From Microbacterium lemovicicum (GTDB taxonomy: Bacteria; Actinomycetota; Actinomycetes; Actinomycetales; Microbacteriaceae): DNA of 64,000 bases. A model generated the notes under the pieces. That model did not search any database. It saw only the letters and a program-made list of their open reading frames with translations, and had not been told where the DNA came from. Positions 56,393-64,000 of the stretch are shown in pieces (positions within the stretch are counted from its first letter, which is position 1; each line of letters begins with the position of its first letter). The stretch lies in NCBI RefSeq assembly GCF_003991875.1, contig NZ_CP031423.1:806001-870000 (forward strand). Direction: 5' to 3'. A program made the position numbers and the translations under genes.

Positions 56393-57883
56393 ATGTCGAC
56401 CCTCAGCGATCTCGTCTACGCCCAGGGGCGCTCCCGCGACGCCGATGTGGAGTGGCTGCACCGCCTCGCCGGCGATGGCCAGCTGCTCGCCGACCTCGCC
56501 TTCGCCGACATCGTGCTCTGGGTGCCGACGGCCGACGATTCCTACATCGCCGTGGCGCACGCGCGCCCGAGCGGCGCCGCGACGCTCTTCTACCGCGACA
56601 TCGTCGGCGACCGCGTGCGGCCGCAGTGGCGCACGCAGGTGCACGAGGCGTTCCAGTCCGGCACGATCGTCGACTCCGCCTCGCCCGACTGGTTCGAGGA
56701 GACGCCCACGCGCGTGCGCGCCGTGCCGATCGTGCGCCAGTTCCCGCACGGCGGCTCGCCCATCCCGATCGGCGTGGTGACCCGGCACACGAACCTCGGC
56801 GAGACGCGCACGCCCTCGCGGCAGCAGATCACCTTCAACGACTGTGCCGACGAGCTCTTCGGCATGATCGCCTCCGCCGACTTCCCCGACCTCGCGGCGC
56901 CCACGGCTCCCCGCCGCGGCGCGCCCCGCGCCTCGGACGGGCTCATCCGCCTCGACGTCGACGGGATCACCACGTTCGCCAGCCCGAACGCTCTGTCGGC
57001 CTTCAACCGCATGGGCTTCGACGACGAGCTCGAGGGGGAGGCGCTCGTGGAGGTCACGACGCGCATCATCCCCGAGAAGCGGCAGTTCGACGAGTCGCTG
57101 CCCCTGGTGGTCACGGGCCGGGCGCCCTGGCGCGCCGACATCGAGGCCCGCGGTGTCGCGGTGTCGTTGCGCACCATCCCGCTCAAGCACCGGGGCCAGC
57201 GCATCGGCGCCATCGTGCTGTGCCGCGACGTCACCGAGATCCGCCATCAGGAGCAGGAGCTCATCACCAAGGACGCGACGATCCGCGAGATCCACCACCG
57301 GGTGAAGAACAACCTGCAGACCGTGGCGTCGCTGCTGCGCATCCAGGCGCGCCGCTCGCACTCCGACGAGGCGCGCGAGGCGCTCACGCAGGCCATGCGC
57401 CGCGTCTCGGCGATCGCCGTCGTTCACGACACGCTGTCGGAGGGGCTCGCGCAGAACGTGAACTTCGACGAGGTCTTCGCGCGGGTCATGAAGCTCGTGG
57501 CCGAGGTCGCCGCCTCGCCCACGACGCATGCGCGCACGCGCTCGACGGGGCAGTTCGGCACCCTGCCCAGCGAGTACGCCACGCCCCTCGCGCTCGCCCT
57601 CACCGAGCTCGTCACCAATGCCGTCGAGCACGGGCTCGCCGGCCAGGAGGGCGACGTCGAGATCATCGCCGACCGCACCGACGACCGCCTCGAGGTGCGC
57701 GTGCGCGACACGGGCGTCGGCCTCCCCGAGGGTCAGGTCGGTCGCGGTCTGGGCACGCAGATCGTGCGCACCCTGATCCAGGGCGAGCTCAGCGGCACCA
57801 TCGACTGGCACACCATCATGGGCAGCGGCACCGAGGTGACCATCGACATCCCGATGCGTTACATCGCACGGTCATCGAACTGA
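56393..57883 (+). CDS. pdtaS: Sensor histidine kinase PdtaS (HisKA_2 type)
   Basis: PdtaS is a soluble sensor kinase that phosphorylates the RNA-binding antiterminator PdtaR. The 496-residue protein has an N-terminal GAF domain (LADLAFADIVLWVPTADDSYIAVAHARP to about 165), a PAS domain (GLIRLDVDGITTFASPNALSAFNRMGF to CRDVTEI), a HisKA_2 dimerisation region with the phosphoacceptor His301/302 in IREIHHRVKNNLQTVASLLRIQARR, and an HATPase with ALTELVTNAVEHG and VRDTGVGLP. It has no membrane helix. Mycobacterial pdtaS is also next to whiB1. No pdtaR gene lies in this window. Confidence 0.94.
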   Translation: MSTLSDLVYAQGRSRDADVEWLHRLAGDGQLLADLAFADIVLWVPTADDSYIAVAHARPSGAATLFYRDIVGDRVRPQWRTQVHEAFQSGTIVDSASPDWFEETPTRVRAVPIVRQFPHGGSPIPIGVVTRHTNLGETRTPSRQQITFNDCADELFGMIASADFPDLAAPTAPRRGAPRASDGLIRLDVDGITTFASPNALSAFNRMGFDDELEGEALVEVTTRIIPEKRQFDESLPLVVTGRAPWRADIEARGVAVSLRTIPLKHRGQRIGAIVLCRDVTEIRHQEQELITKDATIREIHHRVKNNLQTVASLLRIQARRSHSDEAREALTQAMRRVSAIAVVHDTLSEGLAQNVNFDEVFARVMKLVAEVAASPTTHARTRSTGQFGTLPSEYATPLALALTELVTNAVEHGLAGQEGDVEIIADRTDDRLEVRVRDTGVGLPEGQVGRGLGTQIVRTLIQGELSGTIDWHTIMGSGTEVTIDIPMRYIARSSN

Positions 57884-57920
57884 GAGGAGAGGGGATGCCG
57901 CGGCATCCCCTCTCCTCTCA
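57881..57920. terminator. 40-bp perfect palindrome terminator
   Basis: A perfect 20+20 bp inverted repeat that begins with the pdtaS stop codon (57881-57883). Its core is GGATGCCGCGGCATCC (57893-57908), with outer arms TGAGAGGAGAGG/CCTCTCCTCTCA. It lies between the convergent pdtaS and whiB1 genes. Confidence 0.9.
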
Positions 57921-57964
57921 GGCGAATCCTGACCGCGACGGCAGCCGGACGGAGGAATCCGTCG

Positions 57965-58213
57965 TCAGCTCGCGCGGCGCGCGCGGGCGGCGCGACGCTT
58001 GAGCGCGCGACGCTCGTCTTCGGAGAGCCCGCCCCACACGCCGGAGTCCTGGCCGCTCTCGAGGGCGTACTGCAGGCAGACCTCGGTGACGGTGCACCGG
58101 GCGCAGACGGACTTCGCCTTGTCGATCTGGTCGACCGCCGGGCCGGTGTTGCCTACGGGGAAGAACAGCTCGGGGTCTACGGTCAGGCAGGCCGCTTTGT
58201 CGCGCCAATCCAT
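57965..58213 (-). CDS. whiB1: WhiB1 iron-sulfur protein
   Basis: The 82-residue protein has cluster cysteines C9, C37, C40 and C46, the GVWGG turn at 58-62 and a basic tail (RRALKRRAARARRAS). The short N-terminus (MDWRDKAACLTVDPELFFPVG) and adjacency to pdtaS match WhiB1, the NO-responsive, essential Wbl protein of mycobacteria. GAGGAG lies about 7 nt before the ATG. The upstream 240 bp carry several palindromes that are probably regulatory. Confidence 0.94.
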   Translation of the reverse strand: MDWRDKAACLTVDPELFFPVGNTGPAVDQIDKAKSVCARCTVTEVCLQYALESGQDSGVWGGLSEDERRALKRRAARARRAS

Positions 58214-58274
58214 GGTGATGCTCCTCGGAACGAGTCGGGTCGAAGTTCAGGGCCCGGTAACAGTCCGGTACCCT

Positions 58275-58303
58275 GTGGGTGTGCGAGCGAACGCTCGCCC
58301 CAC
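58275..58303. promoter_or_regulatory. Composite inverted repeat upstream of whiB1
   Basis: GCGAGCG-AA-CGCTCGC (58283-58298) is flanked by GTGGG (58275) and CCCAC (58299-58303), giving a composite hairpin/operator about 65 bp upstream of the whiB1 start. Confidence 0.45.
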
Positions 58304-58333
58304 TTCGCTGTGGGAGCACACGGCTTTCTCAAG

Positions 58334-58354
58334 CCTCCCATACCATATGGGAGG
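58334..58354. promoter_or_regulatory. Perfect 9-3-9 palindrome in the whiB1 upstream region
   Basis: CCTCCCATA, a 3-nt spacer and TATGGGAGG form a perfect inverted repeat between the divergent whiB1 and small-membrane-protein genes. It is AT-rich at its centre in an otherwise GC-rich gap, a typical look of a dimeric regulator site. Confidence 0.6.
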
Positions 58355-58455
58355 AATCAAGAGATGTCTCGCAGGTTTCGTGTAGGTGCACGCGCCGGCG
58401 CCCGTCGAGCGCCGTGATTCCGCGGCCGGCGCCGCGAAGAAGGAGATCGATCGCG

Positions 58456-58836
58456 ATGACGAGAAACCCGTTCGCGCGCATCGCCGCCGGCCTTCTGGCA
58501 CTCGAAGCGGTGGCCGTCGTCGTGCTCCTCGTGCAGCAGGTGCTCGCCCTCCTCGCCGGAGACGTCGACTCGGCCGAGAGCGCGATCGCCCTGACCGTCC
58601 TGACCGCGGTCGGCGCGGCGGCTGTCGCCGCCTTCGCCGTCGCGACGTGGCGCGGTCAGTCCTGGGGGCGCTCGGGCGGCATCGTCACGCAGGCGCTCAT
58701 CGCGGCCGTCGCGCTCGGCGCGGCGACGGGGGCTTTCGCCCACCCCGTCATCGGGCTCGCGCTCGCAGCACCCGCGATCGTCACCTTCGTGATGCTCGTG
58801 CTCGCCGCGCGGCGCGCGGGCGCCGACCGCCGCTAG
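58456..58836 (+). CDS. Small four-helix membrane protein of unknown function
   Basis: The 126-residue protein has four hydrophobic segments (FARIAAGLLALEAVAVVVLLVQQVLALL; AIALTVLTAVGAAAVAAFAVA; GIVTQALIAAVALGAATGAFA; VIGLALAAPAIVTFVMLVLAA). WRGQSWGRSGGIVTQ between helices two and three is typical of small actinobacterial membrane proteins often found near whiB1 or other core genes. No characterised family is recognised. AAGGAG lies about 11 nt before ATG 58456. It may share the regulatory region with divergent whiB1. Confidence 0.8.
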   Translation: MTRNPFARIAAGLLALEAVAVVVLLVQQVLALLAGDVDSAESAIALTVLTAVGAAAVAAFAVATWRGQSWGRSGGIVTQALIAAVALGAATGAFAHPVIGLALAAPAIVTFVMLVLAARRAGADRR

Positions 58837-58852
58837 ACCCGGTCCGGCAGCG

Positions 58853-59323
58853 TCAGGCGCCGATGAGGGTGCGGATGCGCTCGACGTGGCCGGTGGCCTT
58901 GACGTTGTAGAGCGCGTGCTCGACGCGTCCGTCCTCGTCGAGGATGACCGTGGAGCGGATGACGCCCTCGTAGGTCTTGCCGTAGTTCTTCTTCTCGCCC
59001 CACGCGGCGTACGCCTCGAGCACTGCGTGGTCCTCATCGCTGAGGAGGTCGAAGGTCAGGCCGTCGCGCTCGCGGAACTCGCTCAGCTTCGTGGGCGAGT
59101 CGGGCGAGACGCCCAGCACGGTGTACCCGGCCGACTGCAGGCCCGACAGGTTGTCGCGGAAGTCGCAGGCCTGGGTCGTGCAGCCGGGCGTCATGGCCGC
59201 CGGGTAGAAGTAGAGGATGACGCGGCCGCCGCGCAGGTCGTGCAGCGAGACATCGTCGCCGTCCTGGTTCTTCAGGGTGAAATCGGGTGCCTCGTCGCCG
59301 GGTGCGAGCCGCGTGTTCGTCAT
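58853..59323 (-). CDS. bcp: Thioredoxin-dependent peroxiredoxin, BCP/PrxQ type
   Basis: Bcp reduces hydrogen and organic peroxides using thioredoxin. The 156-residue protein has the thioredoxin-fold start GDEAPDFTLKNQDGDDVSL, the active-site YPAAMTPGCTTQACDFRD with peroxidatic C48 and resolving C53 (the CxxxxC spacing of PrxQ), and KNYGKTYEGVIRSTVILDEDG. TAGGCT is 6 nt before the ATG. It ends 16 bp from the convergent small membrane-protein gene. Confidence 0.95.
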   Translation of the reverse strand: MTNTRLAPGDEAPDFTLKNQDGDDVSLHDLRGGRVILYFYPAAMTPGCTTQACDFRDNLSGLQSAGYTVLGVSPDSPTKLSEFRERDGLTFDLLSDEDHAVLEAYAAWGEKKNYGKTYEGVIRSTVILDEDGRVEHALYNVKATGHVERIRTLIGA

Positions 59324-59329
59324 GGCTCC

Positions 59330-59335
59330 AGCCTA
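59330..59335 (-). promoter_or_regulatory. -10 element (TAGGCT), leaderless layout
   Basis: TAGGCT GGAGCC ATG on the minus strand: exactly 6 nt before the bcp start. It overlaps the end of rsgA. Confidence 0.5.
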
Positions 59336-60415
59336 GGAGTGCCGGCCGTTGTCCGTCGCGAACGTCGCCAGCAGCCGCTGCAGCGAGTCGAGGCGTGCCG
59401 CCCCGTGCGGACCGGCGCGACCCTCCTCGACGGCCTCGACGATCGCGCAGTCGGGGGCGTCGGGCAGGTGGGTGCATCCGCGCGGGCAGTCTTCCGCGAT
59501 CTCGGCGAGGTCGGTGAACGCACGGAGGATGTTGTCGGTGTTCACGTGCCCGAGGCCGAACGAGCGCACGCCGGGGGTGTCGATGACCCAGCCGCTGCCG
59601 CCCTGCCCGTCGTCGTAGCGCAGCGACACGGTGGACGAGGACGTGTGGCGCCCGCGGCCCGTGACGGTGTTCACGTGGCCGGTCGCGCGGTCGGCCGACG
59701 GCACCAGTGCGTTGACCAGCGTCGACTTGCCGACGCCGGAGTGTCCGACGAAGACGGTCGAGTGCCCGATGAGGGCGGCGCCGATCTCCTCGATCGGCAT
59801 CTCCTCCTCGCCGCCGTCGCGGCGGGCGCTGGTGAACACCTGAAGGTCCTCGAGCCCGGCGAAGTGGCTCAGGAACTCGGCCGGATCGGCGAGGTCGGTC
59901 TTCGTCACCACCATGAGCGGTCGCACACCCGCGTCGAGGGCCGCGATCAGGTAGCGGTCGACGAGGCGCTCGCGCGGCTCGGGGTCTGCCGCGGCGACCA
60001 CCACGAGCATCTGGTCAGCGTTCGCGACGATGACGCGCTCCACCTGATCGGTGTCGTCGGCGCTGCGGCGCAGCAGCGACGAGCGCTCCTCGATGCCCAC
60101 GATCCGCGCCAGCGTGCCGTCGTCGCCCGTCGTGTCTCCGACGATGCGGGCCCGGTCGCCGGTCACGATCGCGATCTTGCGCAGCTCCCGGGCGCGGGAG
60201 GCGAGCACCTGGTGCTCCTCCGGGCCGCCCTCGTCGACCAGGACGGTGTAGCGGCCGCGGTCGACCCCCAGCACGCGGGCGATGCGGGCGTCGGCGTGGG
60301 CCGGGCGCCGCTTCGTGCGCGGCCGGTTCGCCTTCGGGTTCGGACGCACCCGGATGCTGCTCTCGTCGTACGCGGAGTCGTCCTCCTCGTCGTCGACGTC
60401 ATCGAGCCAGCTCAC
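59333..60415 (-). CDS. rsgA: Ribosome small-subunit-dependent GTPase
   Basis: RsgA is a circularly permuted GTPase that checks late 30S assembly. The 360-residue protein has an N-terminal OB-like domain, then G4 VVTKTDLA, G1 GHSGVGKSTLVNAL and G3 IDTPGVRSFGLGH in permuted order, and a C-terminal zinc knuckle CPRGCTHLPDAPDC. The order and knuckle are diagnostic. The first 30 residues are acidic (DDVDDEEDDSAYDES) and actinobacterial. Its ATG overlaps the aroA stop by 4 bp, so the two are co-transcribed, as in mycobacteria. Confidence 0.95.
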   Translation of the reverse strand: MSWLDDVDDEEDDSAYDESSIRVRPNPKANRPRTKRRPAHADARIARVLGVDRGRYTVLVDEGGPEEHQVLASRARELRKIAIVTGDRARIVGDTTGDDGTLARIVGIEERSSLLRRSADDTDQVERVIVANADQMLVVVAAADPEPRERLVDRYLIAALDAGVRPLMVVTKTDLADPAEFLSHFAGLEDLQVFTSARRDGGEEEMPIEEIGAALIGHSTVFVGHSGVGKSTLVNALVPSADRATGHVNTVTGRGRHTSSSTVSLRYDDGQGGSGWVIDTPGVRSFGLGHVNTDNILRAFTDLAEIAEDCPRGCTHLPDAPDCAIVEAVEEGRAGPHGAARLDSLQRLLATFATDNGRHS

Positions 60416-61818
60416 GCGGGGGCTTCCTCCGCGTGGGCTGCGGATGACCGCGATGCGGTGCCCGCGGCATCCGCGTGTCCGGTGTCATGCGCACCTTCGA
60501 CGAGGCCCAGCCACAGCTCGGGGAACTCGGGAAGGGTCTTGGCGGTGGTGCCGATGTCGTCGATCTCCACGCCCGGCACGGCGAGTCCGAGGAGCGCGCC
60601 GGTCGTGGCCATGCGGTGATCGCCGTGCGCGTGCCAGGTGCCGCCGTGCAGGGGGCGGGGGACGATGCGGATGCCGTCCTCGAGTTCGTGGGCCTCGCCG
60701 CCGAGTCCGCGCAGCTCGCCGATCAGCGCGGCGATGCGGTCGGTCTCGTGGCCGCGGATGTGCCCGATGCCGTAGAGGGTGGTCGGCGCGTCCGCGAACG
60801 CGGCGAGGGCGAAGATCGTCGGGGTGAGCTCGCCCGCCGCAGACAGGTCGAGGTCGACGCCGGTGATGCCGGCGCCGCCCGTGACGATCATGGCGCCGCC
60901 GCGCCGCGACACCCGGGCGCCCATCAGCGACAGGATGTCGCCGAGCATCGCGCCCGGCTGCGTCGAGTGCACGGGCCACCCCGTGATCGACACGGTGCCG
61001 CCGGCGATCATCGCGGCCGCCAGGAACGGCGCGGCGTTGGAGAGGTCCGGCTCGATCGCGATGTCCTTCGCGCGCACCGGCCCGGCGGGCACGACCCACT
61101 CGCCGGGGGCGGGGCGCTCGACGTGCACGCCGCGGTGGCCGAGCGACTCGATCGTCATGTCGATGTGAGGCTGGCTGGGCAGGCGGCCGCCGGAGTGGAT
61201 GAGATGGAGTCCCACGTCGAAGCGCGGCGCCGCCAGCAGGAGGCCCGAGACGAACTGGCTCGACGCGCTCGCGTCGATCGTCACCTCGCCGCCCCGCGTG
61301 TGCCCGCGACCGCGGACGGTGAAGGGGAGCGACCAGTGACCGCCGTCGTCGATGTCGACGCCGACGTCGCGCAGCGCCTTGATCATCGCGCCCATCGGAC
61401 GGTGCAGCGCGCTCTCGTGCGCGGTCAGGGTGACGTCCCCCCGGGCGAAGCCTGCGAGTCCCGCAACGAAGCGCATGACGGTGCCGGCCTGTCCGCAGTC
61501 GATCTCGGTGCCGCCCCTGAGCGGCCACACGGGCGTGACCTCGAGGTCGTCGCCGAAGTGCCCGCTGCCCTCGAGCCGCTCGATGCCCACACCGAGAGCC
61601 TGGAGCGCTTCGATCATGCGCGCGGAGTCGTCGGAGTGGAGGGGAGCCGACAGGATGCTGGGACCCTCGGCCAGCGCGGCGAGGATCAGCTCGCGGTTGG
61701 TGAGCGATTTCGAGCCCGGAACGGCGAGCGCGGCCCGCAGCGGACCGTCGGCGACGGGGGCCGACCAGCGGCCTCGCGGACGAGGTCCGCCGTCGTGGGA
61801 ATACCGATCCGCGTTCAT
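60412..61818 (-). CDS. aroA: 3-phosphoshikimate 1-carboxyvinyltransferase (EPSP synthase)
   Basis: AroA joins shikimate-3-phosphate and PEP to make EPSP in the shikimate pathway. The 468-residue protein has PGSKSLTNRELILAALAEG (substrate Lys/Ser/Arg), CGQAGTVMRFVAGLA, HESALHRPMGAMIKALRDVG, DASASSQFVSGLLLAAPRFD, PDLSNAAPFLAAAMIAGG and the C-terminal ADHRMATTGALLGLAVPG-like segment (HGDHRMATTGALL). It is the usual two-domain inverse alpha/beta barrel length. Its start region overlaps the SigR-type promoter of the divergent sigR gene; a TAGGGT -10 lies 8 nt before its ATG. Confidence 0.96.
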   Translation of the reverse strand: MNADRYSHDGGPRPRGRWSAPVADGPLRAALAVPGSKSLTNRELILAALAEGPSILSAPLHSDDSARMIEALQALGVGIERLEGSGHFGDDLEVTPVWPLRGGTEIDCGQAGTVMRFVAGLAGFARGDVTLTAHESALHRPMGAMIKALRDVGVDIDDGGHWSLPFTVRGRGHTRGGEVTIDASASSQFVSGLLLAAPRFDVGLHLIHSGGRLPSQPHIDMTIESLGHRGVHVERPAPGEWVVPAGPVRAKDIAIEPDLSNAAPFLAAAMIAGGTVSITGWPVHSTQPGAMLGDILSLMGARVSRRGGAMIVTGGAGITGVDLDLSAAGELTPTIFALAAFADAPTTLYGIGHIRGHETDRIAALIGELRGLGGEAHELEDGIRIVPRPLHGGTWHAHGDHRMATTGALLGLAVPGVEIDDIGTTAKTLPEFPELWLGLVEGAHDTGHADAAGTASRSSAAHAEEAPA

Positions 61819-61824
61819 CGGGTT
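61797..61824 (+). promoter_or_regulatory. SigR/SigH-type promoter for sigR
   Basis: GGGAAT (61797-61802) is followed, after 19 bp, by GTT at 61822-61824, matching the GGAAT-N18/19-GTT consensus of SigR/SigH regulons. It points at sigR, whose first start is about 43 nt downstream, and lies over the divergent aroA start. Thiol-stress autoregulation is known for SigR/SigH; its use here is inferred. Confidence 0.75.
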
Positions 61825-61866
61825 CTACCCTACTGAACCGCATCGGAACACTCAGAAGGGGGAGAA

Positions 61867-62544
61867 GTGCACACCGTGCTCGAACGACCCACCCTGGCCG
61901 GGCGGGGCTCCGACGTAGACTGGCGCCTGATGGACGAGGACGCACAGACCACGGTGGATCCCAGCGCGCAGTTCGAAGAGCAGGCGCTGCCCTTCATGGA
62001 CCAGCTCTACGCCGCCGCGATGCGGATGACCCGCAACCCGGCGGACGCCGCCGACCTCGTGCAGGAGACCTTCGTCAAGGCATTCGCCTCGTGGAAGACC
62101 TTCACGCAGGGGACGAACCTCAAGGCGTGGCTGTACCGCATTCTCACCAACACCTACATCAACACGTATCGCAAGAAGCAGCGCGAGCCCTACCAGGGCA
62201 CGATCGACGAGCTCGAGGACTGGCAGCTCGGCGGGGCCGAGTCCACGACCGCGACCAGCTCGCGGTCGGCGGAGGCCGAAGCGATCGACCACATGCCGGC
62301 ATCCGTCGTCAAAGACGCGCTGCAGGCCATCCCGGAGGACTTCCGGCTGGCGGTGTACCTCGCGGACGTCGAGGGCTTCGCCTACCAGGAGATCGCCGAC
62401 ATCATGAAAACCCCCATCGGCACGGTCATGAGCCGCCTGCACCGTGGCAGGCGCCTGCTTCGCGACCTTCTCGCCGACTATGCGCGTGAGCGCGGCATCA
62501 GTGCCGCCTCCGCGGGACAGACAACGAGTGGAGCAGAGAAATGA
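61867..62544 (+). CDS. sigR: ECF sigma factor SigR/SigH
   Basis: This ECF sigma factor directs the thiol-oxidative and heat stress response. The 225-residue protein has region 2 ([58 protein letters not shown]) and region 4 ([48 protein letters not shown]), close to SigR/SigH. Two in-frame starts are plausible: GTG 61867 for a 225-residue form, and ATG 61930 for a 204-residue form, the latter with a TAGACT -10 eight nt upstream (61916-61921). The stop overlaps rsrA by 4 bp. Confidence 0.94.
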   Translation: MHTVLERPTLAGRGSDVDWRLMDEDAQTTVDPSAQFEEQALPFMDQLYAAAMRMTRNPADAADLVQETFVKAFASWKTFTQGTNLKAWLYRILTNTYINTYRKKQREPYQGTIDELEDWQLGGAESTTATSSRSAEAEAIDHMPASVVKDALQAIPEDFRLAVYLADVEGFAYQEIADIMKTPIGTVMSRLHRGRRLLRDLLADYARERGISAASAGQTTSGAEK

Positions 62545-62783
62545 GCGACTGCGGCTGCGACAAGGCCAAGCGCGACCTGGAGGAGTACCTCCGCGACGAG
62601 GTCTGCAAGACGAGCCACCAGGACATCTCCGACCACTTGGAGAACTGCCCCACCTGCCAGGACGAGGCGCTCGTCGCCCGCACGCTGACCGACGTCGTCG
62701 CGCGCGCCTGCAAGGAGAGCGCACCCGAGGAGCTCCGCGAGCAGGTGCTCTCGCGCCTCCGCGCCGCGCAGACCACGCACTGA
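62541..62783 (+). CDS. rsrA: Anti-sigma factor RsrA/RshA (ZAS family)
   Basis: RsrA holds SigR inactive until disulfide stress oxidises its zinc site. The 80-residue protein carries the ZAS motif HLENCPTC with H32, C36 and C39, and extra cysteines C4, C6 and C22, of which one can be the fourth redox-active ligand. The C-terminal helix [15 protein letters not shown] is typical. ATG 62541 overlaps the sigR stop by 4 bp, which couples sigma and anti-sigma synthesis. It is followed by a 105-bp gap with no strong terminator. Confidence 0.94.
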   Translation: MSDCGCDKAKRDLEEYLRDEVCKTSHQDISDHLENCPTCQDEALVARTLTDVVARACKESAPEELREQVLSRLRAAQTTH

Positions 62784-62888
62784 CGGCGGGATGCCGCGGC
62801 CTGACGACATAGCAGGCGCACAGCCGTCGCGCGGTGGCCGCCCAGCGCCGCGGCTCTAGGATCGATCCCGGAGAAACGGGGTCAGCGC

Positions 62889-64000
62889 ATGGGAATCGCG
62901 CAGGTGGACACTGTCCGTGCGCCGGTGGCGGCGCGACGCCGTCTCAGCGGCGGCGTGACGGTGCTGCGGTCGTACCTGCGGCGGAACCCGGTGGCGGTCT
63001 CGTTCGCCCTGCTGATCCTCCTCACCGGCATCGCCAGCGGGTCGCTGTGGGGGCGCGAGGACGCGGTGCTCCTGGGCTGGGGCGCGGCCTCGCTCGGAGC
63101 GCCCGCCACGTGGTGGACCACCGTGACGGCGCTGATCATCCCCGACTCGACGGTGGATGCCGTTCTGTCGATCCTGCTCGCCCTGTCCGCGCTCGCCATC
63201 GCCGAGCGCCTGCTCGGGGTGCGGCGGACGATCGTCGCGATGGCCGTGACGGGCGTCGTGGCCCTTTTCGTCGGCGCCGGCGCGCAGGCCGCCGTCGCCG
63301 GCCTGCCCGAGGTCAGCGACGCCGCGGCGCAGACGATGGTGCTCGACCCGACGATCCCGATCGCGGGTGCGGTGGCAGCATCCTCCGCCCTCGCCGGCGT
63401 GCTGTGGCGACGGCGCCTGCGCATCGTGACCTTCGCCGCGCTCGGCATGTTCGCCCTGTACGCCGGCGATGTCGATTCCTGGTTCCGGCTCATCGCCGCG
63501 CTGCTCGGACTCCTCCTCGGATTCGGGCTCGCCCGCGGCGCCGCCCGCCGGTCGTGGCATCGCAGCTCCAGCAGGGAGATCCGCTCGCTCCTCGCCGTGA
63601 TCGTCGCCGTCACCGGCCTCGGTCCGATCGCCGCCCTCGTGGCCGGCGGCGGACGCGGCCCGCTCTCCCTCGTCGCCGACGCCTTCACGCAGTCGGACAA
63701 CTGGCTCTCGCAGCGCTGCGAACGGCAGTACGTGCCGGCGTGCGACCACGAGTTCGCCCTCCTCGTCACGCGCGGCGCCGGGCCGGCGATCCTCGCGATC
63801 GTCCCGCTCGCGCTCCTGGTGCTCGCCGCCTGGGGTCTGCGCAACGGACGTCGGAGCGCCTGGATCCTCGCCGTCGCGGTCAACGCCTCGCTCGCGGCCC
63901 TCGCGATCATCACCCTCGCGCTCGGCGACATCTCCTTCCCCGATCCGGTCGACGGGGCGACGTTCGAGTGGGCGCTGTGGTTCATCTCCTCCGCGATACT
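62889..64000 (+). CDS. Polytopic membrane protein, N-terminal part; possibly MprF/DUF2156-type
   Basis: The frame is open from ATG 62889 to the window end (about 370 residues) and is not closed here. After a short polar start come about eight hydrophobic segments (VAVSFALLILLTGIASGSLWG; LSILLALSALAIAERLLGV; IVAMAVTGVVALFVGAGAQA; FAALGMFALYAGDVD; LIAALLGLLLGFGLA; SLLAVIVAVTGLGPIAALVAGGG; AILAIVPLALLVLAAWGL), with a rhomboid-like look in the first part. In related actinobacteria such N-termini precede a DUF2156 lysyl-phosphatidylglycerol-synthase-like domain, but the C-terminal half is outside the window, so this is tentative. Confidence 0.6.
   Translation, partial: MGIAQVDTVRAPVAARRRLSGGVTVLRSYLRRNPVAVSFALLILLTGIASGSLWGREDAVLLGWGAASLGAPATWWTTVTALIIPDSTVDAVLSILLALSALAIAERLLGVRRTIVAMAVTGVVALFVGAGAQAAVAGLPEVSDAAAQTMVLDPTIPIAGAVAASSALAGVLWRRRLRIVTFAALGMFALYAGDVDSWFRLIAALLGLLLGFGLARGAARRSWHRSSSREIRSLLAVIVAVTGLGPIAALVAGGGRGPLSLVADAFTQSDNWLSQRCERQYVPACDHEFALLVTRGAGPAILAIVPLALLVLAAWGLRNGRRSAWILAVAVNASLAALAIITLALGDISFPDPVDGATFEWALWFISSAI

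Overview
The window is high-GC DNA (about 70 % G+C) from the chromosome of an actinobacterium, most likely Microbacteriaceae and probably close to Microbacterium. The evidence is two WhiB proteins, MtrAB-LpqB, SigR-RsrA with a zinc anti-sigma factor, the PdtaS kinase, DUF3499, an RmlC-RmlD fusion, and a gene content that mirrors the Mycobacterium tuberculosis block from whiB1/pdtaS/sigH/aroA through secA1, hpf, comF, lpqB-mtrB-mtrA and sahH to manA/whiB2. I see no rRNA, tRNA, CRISPR array, prophage or insertion sequence; nearly everything is chromosomal core.

Layout. (1) 1-18,270 is a cell-surface glycan region: a flippase-like protein, DUF2304, a dolichol-phosphate-mannose-synthase-like GT2 and a large LGFP-repeat secreted protein (minus strand); dTDP-L-rhamnose synthesis rmlA-rmlB-rmlCD; two acyltransferase-3/SGNH membrane proteins flanking UDP-galactopyranose mutase and an SGNH lipoprotein; a cell-wall-binding-repeat protein; a frameshifted galactofuranosyltransferase-like GT2; and an O-antigen-ligase-type membrane protein. 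(2) 18,300-26,800 holds manA, whiB2, a giant GT2/membrane protein, DUF5719, a metallopeptidase-like protein, DUF3499 and ahcY. (3) 26,800-38,170 is the RDD/SpoIIM + DUF58/MoxR/DUF4350/DUF4129 membrane cluster, interrupted by furA-katG and an aquaporin. (4) 38,330-52,380 carries mtrA-mtrB-lpqB-comF, hpf, a coiled-coil protein, a DEAD-box helicase, a PadR regulator, secA and an aminotransferase. (5) 52,450-57,880 contains an Rv3235-like protein, a small conserved protein, a BldC-like HTH protein beside a duplicated tail, an orphan CpaB/CpaE-like pair and pdtaS. (6) 57,960-64,000 has whiB1, a small membrane protein, bcp, rsgA, aroA, sigR-rsrA and the start of a polytopic membrane protein.

The genes work together mainly in envelope construction (rhamnose, galactofuranose and mannose precursors, glycosyl and acyl transfer, export by SecA, envelope sensing by MtrAB-LpqB) and in redox stress (FurA-KatG, SigR-RsrA, Bcp, WhiB1/WhiB2).

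The most interesting signals are regulatory rather than a new gene system: a palindrome lying exactly on a near-consensus whiB2 promoter; a Fur-type box over the -35 of a leaderless furA-katG promoter; a SigR-type promoter plus two in-frame starts for sigR, which would parallel the long/short sigma-R isoforms of Streptomyces; a recurrent -10 hexamer placed exactly 6 (or 9) nt before the start codon at many genes; a dispersed GGATGCCGCGGCATCC core shared by three terminators, with over-use of its hexamer in coding DNA; and a 38-bp duplication of the tail of the HTH gene. No clearly undescribed multi-gene system was found. All calls are from reading the sequence; no database search was run.
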